Source: DATATB01 sp036268995
GTDB taxonomy: Bacteria; Planctomycetota; Planctomycetia; Pirellulales; PNKZ01
NCBI GenBank assembly: GCA_036268995.1
Contig: DATATB010000185.1
Location: 1-64,000, forward strand
Direction of reading: 5' to 3'
Length of the DNA stretch: 64,000 nucleotides
Within the stretch, counting starts at the first letter, position 1. Every line of letters begins with the position of its first letter. The position numbers were made by a program, and so were the translations under genes. The notes under the pieces are model-generated. The model had not been told where the DNA came from and searched no databases. It saw only the letters and a program-made list of their open reading frames with translations. Below, piece by piece: positions 1-8,350 of this stretch.

Positions 1-93
1 GAATGGATCGGCGGCGACTTCGATCCCGATGCATTCAGCGTCGAAGAGACGACCGCGGACATGCTCGCCGGCGTCGCCATGGACGAGGGCTAA
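1..93 (+). CDS. C-terminal end of a pRiA4b ORF-3-like protein (partial)
   Basis: Frame 1 is open from the first base to a TAA at 91-93 and gives the last 30 residues of a protein whose start lies left of the window. The segment EWIGGDFDPDAFSVEE resembles the C-terminal signature of plasmid pRiA4b ORF-3-like proteins, which commonly end in a GGDFDPEAF-type motif. These proteins are of unknown biochemical role and are frequent on plasmids and mobile islands, which fits the surrounding accessory DNA. The family call rests on this short motif only. Confidence 0.5.
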   Translation, partial: EWIGGDFDPDAFSVEETTADMLAGVAMDEG

Positions 94-134
94 TCAATTG
101 ACGACCGCGCCGCCGTCCCGCAACGTATGTCCGC

Positions 135-608
135 ATGGGCAAAGTGCCGAGCAACAAGGTCACCGCCGGGGATATTCAAGACTTGGCCATCGCGGTCGAG
201 CAACTCCATGAAGAAACACGACTGCTCAGAATGGCGATCGACGAATTGCGCGACGATGTTGTCTGGGCCGCACGCCAGGTGTTGGCCACCGGCTATCATG
301 CCGCTGGAATGCCACCTCCTCCGCCGCGCGATCCGCTCGCGCCCGACATGCCCGTTGCCGCACCGCGTGAACGGGAATCACCAGCCAATGAGTCCATCGA
401 GTCCGGTCCGTACTGTTGCGACCGTCCGAAGCTTCGATGGAACGGCGATCCGGATTCGCCGGGCGTCGCGTGCGGAAGCTGCGGGTACATCATTGCCGAG
501 AACGGCAGTGTTGTGATCTGGCGCGACGAAGCCGACGAACCGGCGACCGGTCCAACTGCCACGCCCGCTCCTACTCCCGAGCAGCGGCAATCGAGTCTCT
601 TTGATTAA
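135..608 (+). CDS. Hypothetical protein with coiled coil, zinc-ribbon-like cysteines and C-terminal clamp-binding-like motif
   Basis: The 157-residue product is not recognised. Residues about 10-50 look like a helical coiled coil, residues 59-90 are Pro-rich and probably disordered, and C94, C95, C113 and C116 could bind zinc (CGSCG at 113-117). The protein ends in QSSLFD; QSSLF (152-156) resembles the QL(S/D)LF pentapeptide by which polymerases and repair factors bind the beta sliding clamp. That suggests, as inference, a role with the host replication machinery. It lies 41 bases downstream of the plasmid-type partial gene and is followed by about 155 bases of non-coding DNA. Confidence 0.5.
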   Translation: MGKVPSNKVTAGDIQDLAIAVEQLHEETRLLRMAIDELRDDVVWAARQVLATGYHAAGMPPPPPRDPLAPDMPVAAPRERESPANESIESGPYCCDRPKLRWNGDPDSPGVACGSCGYIIAENGSVVIWRDEADEPATGPTATPAPTPEQRQSSLFD

Positions 609-745
609 GGTAACGGGTAGAAAGTTATCGTGCATACTTTCATTCGTTTTGTCCATTCTCAGCTCGACATATCGTTACGATCATGGCCGTGTCGTATTCG
701 TCATATAATTTCGGTTTGCGATCCTCCGGCACCTGCGCTATACAT

Positions 746-765
746 CGCCTAACCCACTTTAGGCG
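746..765. repeat. 7-bp inverted repeat abutting the recombinase start
   Basis: CGCCTAA (746-752) and TTAGGCG (759-765) form a perfect stem with a 6-base loop, two bases before the GTG at 768. It could be a translational hairpin over the start, an operator, or half of a recombination site for the adjacent recombinase. The sequence does not decide between these. The rest of 609-767 holds no gene that I can see. Confidence 0.45.
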
Positions 766-767
766 AC

Positions 768-1859
768 GTGAAGAATAAGCTCCGCCAACACTGGCAATCG
801 CGCAACAAATCGAATCGCTCGTCGAGTCCGCGGCGGTCTCGCGTCACGGTGCAGTCGCCAGACGACAATCGTCCGCATGCGTCAAGCGGAGCGCTCATTC
901 CGGCCTTCGACACTCCCCGGAAAAAGGAAGCGGAGGACTTCACTGCCCGTTTGCGAGAGGCGTGCGGCGCCTGGATCACCCGGTCGCCTTCGCGCGACAC
1001 TCGCGAGAACTACGCCCGGGACATCGCGCAATTCCTGCAGTTCATCGGCCAGGCCGATCGACCCGAGGCACTCGCCGAAGTGCGTCCGCACCACGTCGCC
1101 GCCTGGCGAGACGACCTTCGCGAGCAAGGGCTGGTCAATAGTTCGATCGCCCGGAAGATGACGGCGCTGCGGTCGCTGTTCAGCTACCTCAAGACCTACG
1201 GCTATTCCGGAGCGAATCCGGCGCACAGTGATTTCGTCGATACACCACCCGTGCCCCGCGACGGGAAGACCGTCGGCCTGTCGCCCGAGGAATGCCGACG
1301 ACTTCTCGATGCGCCCGACGCGTCAACACCGGTGGGCGCTCGTGATCGTGCGCTGCTCGCCTTGCTTGCCTATAGCGCCTGTCGCGTCGGCGAATTGACC
1401 CGACTGCGTGTCGGTTCCTATAAGACGACCGGCGGGCACCGTGTCCTGGAGGTGCACGGCAAGGGCGGCAAAGAACGTCGCGTTCCTCTGCATCCCGAGG
1501 CGATGGAGCGCCTGGAAACGTGGCTCGACGTCGCCGGTATCCGCGACGACGTGGCCGGGCCGCTCTTTCGGGCGATCGCAACTGCGCGCGGCCAAGGCCG
1601 CGATGGATTCCGAGGTGCGCTTCTCACCCGCCGTGGAGTGCAGTATCTCGTGAAACGGTATGCCCGGACTATCGGTCTCGATCCGGCCGTGACCGTTCAC
1701 TCGTTCCGCGTTACAGCACTGACGACAGCCCGCGAGCAAGGTGTGGACATTATCGATTTGCAAGACTTCGCCGGCCACGCCGATCCAAGAACCACACTTG
1801 GATATATCAGAAGTCGCGATCGATTGAGCAAGTCTCCGGCATACGTGTTGCGGTACTGA
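768..1859 (+). CDS. XerC/XerD-like tyrosine recombinase
   Basis: The 363-residue product has a basic disordered leader (about 1-50), a SAM-like core-binding domain (about 55-150) and a catalytic domain (about 170-360). The expected residues are all present: R206 in ACRVGEL, K232 in HGKGGKERR, H311 and R314 in HSFR, H337 in GHADPRTT and nucleophile Y346. It is therefore probably active in DNA cutting and joining through a 3'-phosphotyrosine. The start is a GTG without a good Shine-Dalgarno, right after a hairpin, so translation may begin further in, for example at the GTG at 849. Whether it serves integration, dimer resolution or inversion cannot be told; it is separate from the tRNA-proximal integrase. 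Confidence 0.85.
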   Translation: MKNKLRQHWQSRNKSNRSSSPRRSRVTVQSPDDNRPHASSGALIPAFDTPRKKEAEDFTARLREACGAWITRSPSRDTRENYARDIAQFLQFIGQADRPEALAEVRPHHVAAWRDDLREQGLVNSSIARKMTALRSLFSYLKTYGYSGANPAHSDFVDTPPVPRDGKTVGLSPEECRRLLDAPDASTPVGARDRALLALLAYSACRVGELTRLRVGSYKTTGGHRVLEVHGKGGKERRVPLHPEAMERLETWLDVAGIRDDVAGPLFRAIATARGQGRDGFRGALLTRRGVQYLVKRYARTIGLDPAVTVHSFRVTALTTAREQGVDIIDLQDFAGHADPRTTLGYIRSRDRLSKSPAYVLRY

Positions 1860-1995
1860 TTGCGGGATGACGAACGCAAGCTGCTCTTGTGCCGGACTTC
1901 TAAGGCAAATGCCCGCAAATCGTGCATTGTGCCAAACTATTGGATAATATAGATGGCAACACCGAACACCTGAGTCTTGGCAGAAGGTACGACCG

Positions 1996-3627
1996 ATGGT
2001 CGATGAATCAAACCCGCTAGGAGAGCGCTATGGGGCCTGGTCTCCAATGTCGGGCCGGCTGCGCATACGTGAATTTGCTAAAGGGTTCGACGTGGAAGCA
2101 GAGGAGGCCGTCGAGTGGGTTTTGGAGGTAATTGAAAAAATTGGCCGTGGAGCTACTTGGGAGGAAGCGGTCGACAGGGAGATCAGTGACGAGCTGGTCT
2201 ATTATTTTGCCGTGTCGGCCAGTGAGGTGTTTAGCAGTTGTGGGGCTCAGTGGAAAGCCGCGGCAACGATTGTCGCCCGAGACATACCCGCGATCACACG
2301 CCAAGCGTTAAATCTCATCGGACGCGCCCTGCCGAGTGACAACTTCGATCACCATGCTCTCGCAGCCGAAATGGCCCGAGTACTGGGACCCCGGGTGGCT
2401 GAGCTTGCAGGCGATCTTAAAACACTTGCCGGAAATAATGCCCAGCGTCGCCGTCTAGTTGCTTTGTACACGATTATTGCGGTGCAACCACCCGATGCGG
2501 TTGAAGAGCTAATTGAGCATCTTGCTGACCCCTCCGAGGTAAACCAATTCCTAGCCGCAGAAGCACTGATACCTTATGGCGGTGCTGCTCTGAGCGCGAC
2601 TCCATACCTCTTGACGCGGTTAAATTCTCCTAATCGTTTTGTCCGTTCTGTTGCTATGGCAGCGATTCGCCTGATTACGGTTGAACGTCCGGGCGAGATA
2701 CCCTCTGCGCTCTGGTGCGAAATTCTCACGGCGGTCCGACGGATGTTTCATGATGACGATGCGATCACGCGATCTATTGCGGTTGAATTCATTAGATTTT
2801 TCTCACCAGACGACGAATCACTGCTTCCCACACTGGTTGGTGTATGGCAGATGTCCCGCGTCCCGGCAGCTACTTTCGGCGACAATTTATTATGGCAAGA
2901 CTGCTTGAGCGAGATGGTCAGCGAGCTCATTCCGGTAACAGATGACGAGGCATTTGACGGCTTCTTTCTAAAGTTTCTATTATCTGCCTTTCATCCGGAC
3001 GGAAGCGACGGTGTCGCTCAGCTCGCTTCCGATCCCTGGTGCAAAAAAGTTCAGCTCAAGCAATTACGGCGAACTCTTGGCGATAGCGCATCGGTTCGCG
3101 CTCCTGATTTACTCGAAGATGCTACGCAGGAGTTTGCCGTGAAGTTGCTCAAGAATCCAACTCTTGGCATGTCCCCGAATCGTTGTCGCGAATTACCCGG
3201 CTTCATCCGGAACCATGCACGCGATGTGGCCAAGGTAGTATATCGCCAATTTCTTAAAGGTTCCTATATGGGGGGCGCGGTTGTTCATGAAGAATCTCGC
3301 GCGAGTTCTGATGTCGAGCAGCCGCCTAATCAAGCGATGATTGCGGAAGTTCGAGAGCAATTTGCGAAAGCGTTTCATGAGCAACTGAGCTTGGAAGAGC
3401 GCGAGACTCTTCGTTGTCGACTGGTCAGTGGCATGACCTTGAACGATACCGCGGCCAATCTGTCGATGACAGTTTGGGAGGTCCGAAATCACACCGATAC
3501 AGCGCTCGAAAAACTCGCCGCCGGTCTTGGATTGACCTTAGATAAGTCACAACGGGCGGAACTTGCGGAACTCCTCGCCGCAGAGACGTGTGGTAGCTCG
3601 GGCCCAGGACCAGAATCGCAGGGATAA
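1996..3627 (+). CDS. HEAT-repeat protein fused to a sigma-factor-like C-terminal region
   Basis: The 543-residue product has two unlike parts. Residues about 95-260 are helical repeats of HEAT type, with phrases such as AAEALIPYGGAALSATPYLL and FVRSVAMAAIRL. Residues about 366-418 (LLEDATQEFAVKLLKNP, then RELPGFIRNHARDVAK) resemble sigma-70 region 2. Residues about 455-512 (LSLEERETLRCRLVSG, then an HTH with WEVRNHTDTALEKL) resemble region 4. ECF sigma factors with long extensions are known in planctomycetes, but there the extension usually follows the sigma domains, whereas here the repeat precedes them. The DNA is visibly more AT-rich than its neighbours, suggesting transfer. A role as a regulated transcription factor is inference. 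Confidence 0.65.
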   Translation: MVDESNPLGERYGAWSPMSGRLRIREFAKGFDVEAEEAVEWVLEVIEKIGRGATWEEAVDREISDELVYYFAVSASEVFSSCGAQWKAAATIVARDIPAITRQALNLIGRALPSDNFDHHALAAEMARVLGPRVAELAGDLKTLAGNNAQRRRLVALYTIIAVQPPDAVEELIEHLADPSEVNQFLAAEALIPYGGAALSATPYLLTRLNSPNRFVRSVAMAAIRLITVERPGEIPSALWCEILTAVRRMFHDDDAITRSIAVEFIRFFSPDDESLLPTLVGVWQMSRVPAATFGDNLLWQDCLSEMVSELIPVTDDEAFDGFFLKFLLSAFHPDGSDGVAQLASDPWCKKVQLKQLRRTLGDSASVRAPDLLEDATQEFAVKLLKNPTLGMSPNRCRELPGFIRNHARDVAKVVYRQFLKGSYMGGAVVHEESRASSDVEQPPNQAMIAEVREQFAKAFHEQLSLEERETLRCRLVSGMTLNDTAANLSMTVWEVRNHTDTALEKLAAGLGLTLDKSQRAELAELLAAETCGSSGPGPESQG

Positions 3628-3840
3628 CTCGAAGACTCGCTGCTGTTCTTCGCGCGACGCCTCTTGACGCGCATACCTACGCAGGAGTTCCTCATCGAGC
3701 GGAGGCGCTCTACGCTCGTCCTCCCATAAGGGTGGTGCGGCGCCGAAGAGTTCGCGCCAAACCTGCTCTCGCCGAGCCTCTGCTTGTTCGCGACTGGCAG
3801 CATCTTTTGCCGTCCATGAGAGGTTCTGGTCGTTTTCCAA
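3547..3840 (-). CDS. Small LLRRYA-motif protein, convergent with the HEAT-sigma gene
   Basis: The 97-residue product is rich in Arg and Glu and carries DEELLRRYARQEASREEQQ followed by a Trp-containing helix (FWSWARA). This recalls the N-terminal helix of anti-sigma-like proteins (ELLRRYxxGELSxEE), but there is no zinc-binding HxxxCxxC motif. The gene runs against the HEAT-sigma gene and the two coding regions overlap by 81 bases (3547-3627), so transcripts would be antisense at their 3' ends. A regulator of the sigma-like protein is an attractive but unproven idea. The 173 bases beyond its start (3841-4013) hold no gene that I can support. Confidence 0.5.
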   Translation of the reverse strand: MENDQNLSWTAKDAASREQAEARREQVWRELFGAAPPLWEDERRAPPLDEELLRRYARQEASREEQQRVFELSLRFWSWARATTRLCGEEFRKFRPL

Positions 3841-4064
3841 GGGCGGCGAGTTGATGGATCCACCCTAGCAGCGGGGGTGCGGTCAACGCAATGCTCCATC
3901 CGTCCTGGCTGTTTTTTCCAAAATCGGGCAAGAACTCTGTTTTTTCTCCGCAAATCGAGATTTTGCCCTGCCATTGACTTTGTAGAGATCGCACGGCGGC
4001 TTGCGCGCCGTGGTTGGCTGACGTTTTTGATTCCAAGACTACTTTGCACGAAGGAATCTCATCC

Positions 4065-5513
4065 ATGAGCTGGCGACCAAAGAGGTACCGGGATACCTCA
4101 CGAGGCTTTTCAAATCCCAACGCAGCAACGCTCTTCGTGGGACTTGACGGTCGCCGGCACCATGATACTCGCATGGATGCGTGCGGCTTCCCGACCGACG
4201 AAGGCGGCGAGGAATACCAGCGAGTGCGGCAGAACCGACTGTCCGACGATCAATTCGATCTTGACGCTATCGAGCAGTACGTCAATGAGGGCTGCCCAAA
4301 CTTCGACGCACAACCTTGCGAAGCGAACGGAACCAAGAAACATGAAACATCGCCTAATCTCGATTTGCAGCTCTCTATATCTGCCAACAATAGGCCGATC
4401 ACCGCTTCTGAAGCTCGCTGGCGAGTCCCTATTGTTGCGCACAATACGATTCAGACGCTCGATGACGTGGAGCATCAACTCCGCGACTATGAAGAACAAT
4501 TCCAGCATTTTTCATTTCCGGCCGGCCAAATAAGAATTGAGGCTGATCGGTTAATCGCGGGTGACCGCGTATTTCACCTGGATAGCAGTGGGACGCGAAG
4601 ACTCTGTCGCCGGCTGGGGGCACCGAACGACTACCTGTTTCGCCTTGGCCGCGGCATGCGCGCTCAGGTTCTTGAACATCACCTGCGGACCGGGATGTTC
4701 GTCGATCGGAAAATGACAGCTAGTAATTCTCGAATCATCGAACGTAATGGCATTTTTGTCGATCTCGGCCGCGATGACCTTCACGTCCTCACTTGCGCTG
4801 ACGTTCTTCAGGCCCTCAAGGAAGGTGTTGGCGCGGACGCAACCCAGTTACAAGTTCACGCGCTGAGCGTCACTGACGAAAGAATTGATGTCGACTTGGT
4901 CAGCTCCCGGCTGTCGCAGGATGTACGGGTGGGCGACGCCGTCCGTGCTGGTATCCACCTCGAACACTCGTTGCTTGGCGAGCAAGCGACCGTTGTCGCG
5001 ACATTCATTTTGCGGCTTGTCTGCCGGAACGGCCTCGTGCATCGCGACTGCGTGAACCACAAACGCAGCCCTCGTACCCGGCGCCTTGAGAACAACCGGT
5101 CGAATGCCCGCGAGTTACAGCAGGATCAGATTCGCCGCCTGGCAGCAGGCACCTGGGATCATCTGTTCGAGAAGTTAGAGGCGATTCGTCGTCTCCAGCA
5201 CGAGGCTGTGGACGCACCGGCGATGTTGGAGCAATTCGTGCGGCGCAGCCGGCTGTACTCTCACTCTGTTATGGAACACTTGCGAACAGCCTGGCAGACC
5301 GAGGGAAGTGAACCCACCAGATTCGGCGTCCTCAACGCCCTGACGCGGGTCGCCACGCATTCCGCGGAATTGACGGTGCGTCAACGAAGAATGCTATCGC
5401 AACTGGCCGGCATCTTCGCAAACCATCGAACGCACATCTGCCCGCGATGCTTCTCCGTCATGCTGGCGCGGTCCGATGCTGATCCGCAGGCTGGTGAAGG
5501 ACATGTCCATTAA
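4065..5513 (+). CDS. DUF932-like phage/plasmid protein
   Basis: The 482-residue product looks like the DUF932 (phage/plasmid-like TIGR03299) family: FHLDSSGTRRLCRRLGAP at about residue 170 and the region on to LVCRNGLVHRD match its style. These proteins occur on phages and plasmids; their biochemical role is unknown. Translation most likely starts at the ATG at 4065, which has AAGGA nine bases upstream, rather than at 4014. The N-terminal 110 residues look poorly ordered. It is the first gene of a rightward block that runs to 12114. The 96 bases after it hold no gene. Confidence 0.6.
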   Translation: MSWRPKRYRDTSRGFSNPNAATLFVGLDGRRHHDTRMDACGFPTDEGGEEYQRVRQNRLSDDQFDLDAIEQYVNEGCPNFDAQPCEANGTKKHETSPNLDLQLSISANNRPITASEARWRVPIVAHNTIQTLDDVEHQLRDYEEQFQHFSFPAGQIRIEADRLIAGDRVFHLDSSGTRRLCRRLGAPNDYLFRLGRGMRAQVLEHHLRTGMFVDRKMTASNSRIIERNGIFVDLGRDDLHVLTCADVLQALKEGVGADATQLQVHALSVTDERIDVDLVSSRLSQDVRVGDAVRAGIHLEHSLLGEQATVVATFILRLVCRNGLVHRDCVNHKRSPRTRRLENNRSNARELQQDQIRRLAAGTWDHLFEKLEAIRRLQHEAVDAPAMLEQFVRRSRLYSHSVMEHLRTAWQTEGSEPTRFGVLNALTRVATHSAELTVRQRRMLSQLAGIFANHRTHICPRCFSVMLARSDADPQAGEGHVH

Positions 5514-5609
5514 CCCTCCACCAAACAAAAGGAAAGAAAGTAGCGACACCGATTGCCGTAGGAGCTGCTTTGAACTTGCGGCCAATCGTTTTCTGACGGA
5601 GACACGAGA

Positions 5610-6083
5610 ATGCTGATGAAATCGCTGTTGAATAAGACCCTCAAGAACAATGACGCCATTGAAGCTGGCATAGTCGCGGGCTTGATGGTGCTATTCCCCT
5701 ACATCCCTCTCGGTATGGCTGCCGTCGATGCGACGATGCTTGCCGCAATGGGAGTCGGCCGAAGCGTCTTCCGCGTTGGCAAGGGAATCGCAAACACTGC
5801 CAAATCATTTGTCGACTGGCGTAATCGTCGCCACCGCGAACGCGAGTGGACCAAGCAACAACGCGAAAACGCGAGACTCGCGTTGGCACTCGCTCGGCAA
5901 CAAATACAGCACGTACCGGAGCCAGCGCCCGATCCCCTTGATCGAGCGCAAGAGGAATACATGGCCCTCCAGCGGCGCGTATGCGATCTCCCACTATCCG
6001 ACGAGGAGAAGAAGGCCCTGCACGTTGCCGTTGAGCGTCGATTCGTCAAAGCCCTCAAGGACCGAATCGATGGCCTCCAATAA
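5610..6083 (+). CDS. Small membrane-anchored protein of the element
   Basis: The 157-residue product has a hydrophobic stretch at about 18-50 (AGIVAGLMVLFPYIPLGMAAVDATMLAAMGVG split by a few small residues), then a strongly basic segment (RNRRHREREW) and a helical, charged C-terminal half with LSDEEKKALHVAVERRF. It is probably an inner-membrane protein with a cytoplasmic coiled tail. GGAG lies upstream of the start at a workable distance. The stop overlaps the start of the ATPase gene by 14 bases, so the two are likely translated together and may act as partners. No known family recognised. Confidence 0.6.
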   Translation: MLMKSLLNKTLKNNDAIEAGIVAGLMVLFPYIPLGMAAVDATMLAAMGVGRSVFRVGKGIANTAKSFVDWRNRRHREREWTKQQRENARLALALARQQIQHVPEPAPDPLDRAQEEYMALQRRVCDLPLSDEEKKALHVAVERRFVKALKDRIDGLQ

Positions 6084-7728
6084 TCTCATTACCCTGGCGA
6101 CGCCTGCCGACCGACTTACACCGGATCGCGTTGTGCGGATTTTCGTCGCAACGGTCGCCACGCTGCTTATCGTGGGTGCTCCCCGTTCCGGCAAATTCTG
6201 GGGAATTCTCCAGCAGTTGCGTGAGTATGCGGACCGCCGCGAAGGCGGGATGCTCTGTCTGTTCCCAATGGCCAATGAAAACGCTCCCCTGCTCATTCAG
6301 CACCTGCACGCTGACGGCCACGGTCACCGTATTTGGGCAGACAGCCTCGACAGCGCCACAATGGTTCTGCCGCTTCTGTGCTTTATTCCCTCACGAAGCG
6401 CCGACCCGTATACGCGGGCCATTGAGAACGTGCTCATCCGTGACTGCCTTTTGGAGCTTTTGGGACGGGGTCGGAAGGAACCGATCGAGCAGCAACCGCT
6501 CATCATCGAGCTGGCAACCAAGGCGATTGAACTCTGCCTTGCGGCCACCTGCACCGTCACCCTGCGTCACTTGCTGGCGGTCGGCAAAGAGGGGCATCCA
6601 CTTTTCGTCGAGTTGCTCGACAACTGTCCGGACCCGGAACTGGTTTGGTTTTGGACGAGCCTGCCGAAACAAGGCGCCGCGTTGCGCCGAGAGATCGCGG
6701 CCCTGTGGCGTCTCTTGGATCAGAAGTTCGGCCATCCGCAAATCCTCACTCGCGACAGCCGGGAGAACCTGTTGCAGAAAGTTCTGGAAGCCGGGCAGAT
6801 CGTGATCATCGAGGGTGGCGCGTCGAAGTGGGCCACGACGATTTATCTCTGCCTGCTCTCGATGATGGCCATCCAGATCATCCGCAACCACTTCGCCAAA
6901 ACCGGCAAACCGCTCTGGACCTTGGTTTTGGCGGATGAGCTGGGGTACGGCCTGTTTGGGGAATTTGAGAAGACCGCGGTCCAGCAGCTTCCGAAGGGTG
7001 GCTTTTTCTACGTCGGCATCACCCACTCCTTACGTCTTCTCGCCGATTCCAACCAGAACACTGAAGCGCTGCAATCCTTCCACGCCCTCCATGGCTACCG
7101 CTGTGCGGATTGGGACACGGCGCTGTACATCGCCCACTTGGCGGCGACTGCCGTTGATCCATATCGGGAGCATCACCGCGACAGTCGGACGGTCCAGCGG
7201 CACGACGGTTTCGATGAACAAACCGTCATCACGAAAAACACCAGCAAGGGCAGAAGCGGAGATCGTGACACGGAGAACGAAAGTGTCTCGCGCGGCACAC
7301 GACAGGTTCCCCGGTACGTCACGAACGTCGAGGAAACGATTCGATACGACAGCCGCAACGATCAGTTCATCGACCTCGCAGCCAGAGTGATGGGCCTCAG
7401 AAAGCAAGAACGGTTGACGGTGATCAACGGCCAGGTGTGTTTTGAGCGCGTCCCACATTTGGAGTTGCCATGGATCATCGAGGAGTACGGCCAGGTGAAA
7501 TTGTCGCAATTCCTGGCGGAGATGCACCGGAGGCCGGAGTATCGCCGCCCGTCGATTGGCGTGCCCGTCGTGATGTCCTCGCCGCGTACTTCTGGGTCCA
7601 TCCCAGCACAAACGACCAATGCTATGAATGGTCGCAACGGCTCGGGATCGACGAAATCGCATTCGGATCCCGTTCAAGCCTTGCTCGATGTATTGCGACC
7701 TACCGGGAGAAATCGCGATGTCCGATAA
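6070..7728 (+). CDS. TraG/VirD4-like P-loop ATPase with atypical Walker A
   Basis: The 552-residue product begins with a P-loop region: GAPRSGK at 36-42, after the strand ATLLIV. The residue after Lys is Phe43, where Ser or Thr would normally coordinate magnesium. A Walker B-like strand LVLADEL ends in D289-E290. The order P-loop, long helical insertion, Walker B, then a helical segment with a conserved-looking THSL motif fits the TraG/VirD4/HerA class of DNA pumps, which move DNA through a membrane complex. There is no evident transmembrane segment of its own, but the preceding overlapping gene encodes a membrane protein that could anchor it. The start at 6070 is chosen for the coupled overlap; an upstream extension would be antisense-like and unlikely. 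Confidence 0.6.
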   Translation: MASNNLITLATPADRLTPDRVVRIFVATVATLLIVGAPRSGKFWGILQQLREYADRREGGMLCLFPMANENAPLLIQHLHADGHGHRIWADSLDSATMVLPLLCFIPSRSADPYTRAIENVLIRDCLLELLGRGRKEPIEQQPLIIELATKAIELCLAATCTVTLRHLLAVGKEGHPLFVELLDNCPDPELVWFWTSLPKQGAALRREIAALWRLLDQKFGHPQILTRDSRENLLQKVLEAGQIVIIEGGASKWATTIYLCLLSMMAIQIIRNHFAKTGKPLWTLVLADELGYGLFGEFEKTAVQQLPKGGFFYVGITHSLRLLADSNQNTEALQSFHALHGYRCADWDTALYIAHLAATAVDPYREHHRDSRTVQRHDGFDEQTVITKNTSKGRSGDRDTENESVSRGTRQVPRYVTNVEETIRYDSRNDQFIDLAARVMGLRKQERLTVINGQVCFERVPHLELPWIIEEYGQVKLSQFLAEMHRRPEYRRPSIGVPVVMSSPRTSGSIPAQTTNAMNGRNGSGSTKSHSDPVQALLDVLRPTGRNRDVR

Positions 7729-8189
7729 AAATCGTCGGGACCGTGCAATTCTCGAACACCGGCAGACCGACCGACGTGCTGTGTTGTTGGCGTCCGCAGC
7801 ATTCGCAACTTCTACACGAAGTGCTGCTGACAGCGGAACTCATCCGCTTTCCGCGTTTCCGGGTTCGCCGCGGAAAGTTCGTCGACCAGCAGATCCGTCC
7901 CGACGCGACGATGTTGGTCGGCGACGGAGCGTCACCCGTGCATTGGGAATTCGACAACTCGACAGAAAACTACGCCCGAGTGAAGGAGCGCCTTCAGGTG
8001 TATCTGCGCCGCCGCGAGCCCGTCATTTGGGTGGCCCGCACCGAGAGTCGGCTGGACGGCATTTGGAAGCGCGCGAAGGCACTCGGCGATCGCGCATTCT
8101 TCAAGATTGCCGGAGCCGACGTGCTCTACGGTCACGATGGCACGGAATACGGCCTCGACGTTTTTCCCGGCCCCGGGGTGCCGTACTGA
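7470..8189 (+). CDS. Replication-relaxation-like protein
   Basis: The 239-residue product resembles replication-relaxation proteins of conjugative and plasmid elements (a restriction-endonuclease-like fold). The pattern RPDATMLV (D145), then HWEFDNST (E160, D162), then a helix and a strand VIWVART is what those proteins show. An N-terminal helical wHTH-like region (about 30-80) precedes it. No other ATG, GTG or TTG start is available before the conserved part, so it must start near 7470 and overlap the ATPase gene by 259 bases in another frame. Together with the ATPase this suggests DNA processing or transfer. A small hairpin with 6-bp arms follows the stop directly (8189-8205). Confidence 0.5.
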   Translation: MDHRGVRPGEIVAIPGGDAPEAGVSPPVDWRARRDVLAAYFWVHPSTNDQCYEWSQRLGIDEIAFGSRSSLARCIATYREKSRCPIKIVGTVQFSNTGRPTDVLCCWRPQHSQLLHEVLLTAELIRFPRFRVRRGKFVDQQIRPDATMLVGDGASPVHWEFDNSTENYARVKERLQVYLRRREPVIWVARTESRLDGIWKRAKALGDRAFFKIAGADVLYGHDGTEYGLDVFPGPGVPY

Positions 8190-8280
8190 CCGTGTTTTTC
8201 ACGGTGGGAAGAACTCCTGCGAACGATTGCGAATCACTTCTGCTTGCAGCGTCCACGTTGATTCGGCCCGACGGCGAAAC

Positions 8281-8304
8281 ATGCCTGCGGCAGACGGCAG
8301 GCAT
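8281..8304. repeat. 8-bp inverted repeat between element genes
   Basis: ATGCCTGC (8281-8288) and GCAGGCAT (8297-8304) form a perfect stem with an 8-base loop, in the 160-base gap between the replication-relaxation-like gene and the first small membrane gene. It could be an operator, a transcript hairpin or part of an origin. Confidence 0.4.
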
Positions 8305-8350
8305 CGACCGACGCGCTGACGTGGTTTTTAGTCACCTACCCACTGATCCC

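Noticed and set aside
5569..5580. 12-base match (TTTGAACTTGCG) to the T-arm of tRNA-Pro
   Set aside because: It lacks the acceptor-stem part of the tRNA 3' end that an attachment-site copy should carry, so chance is more likely.
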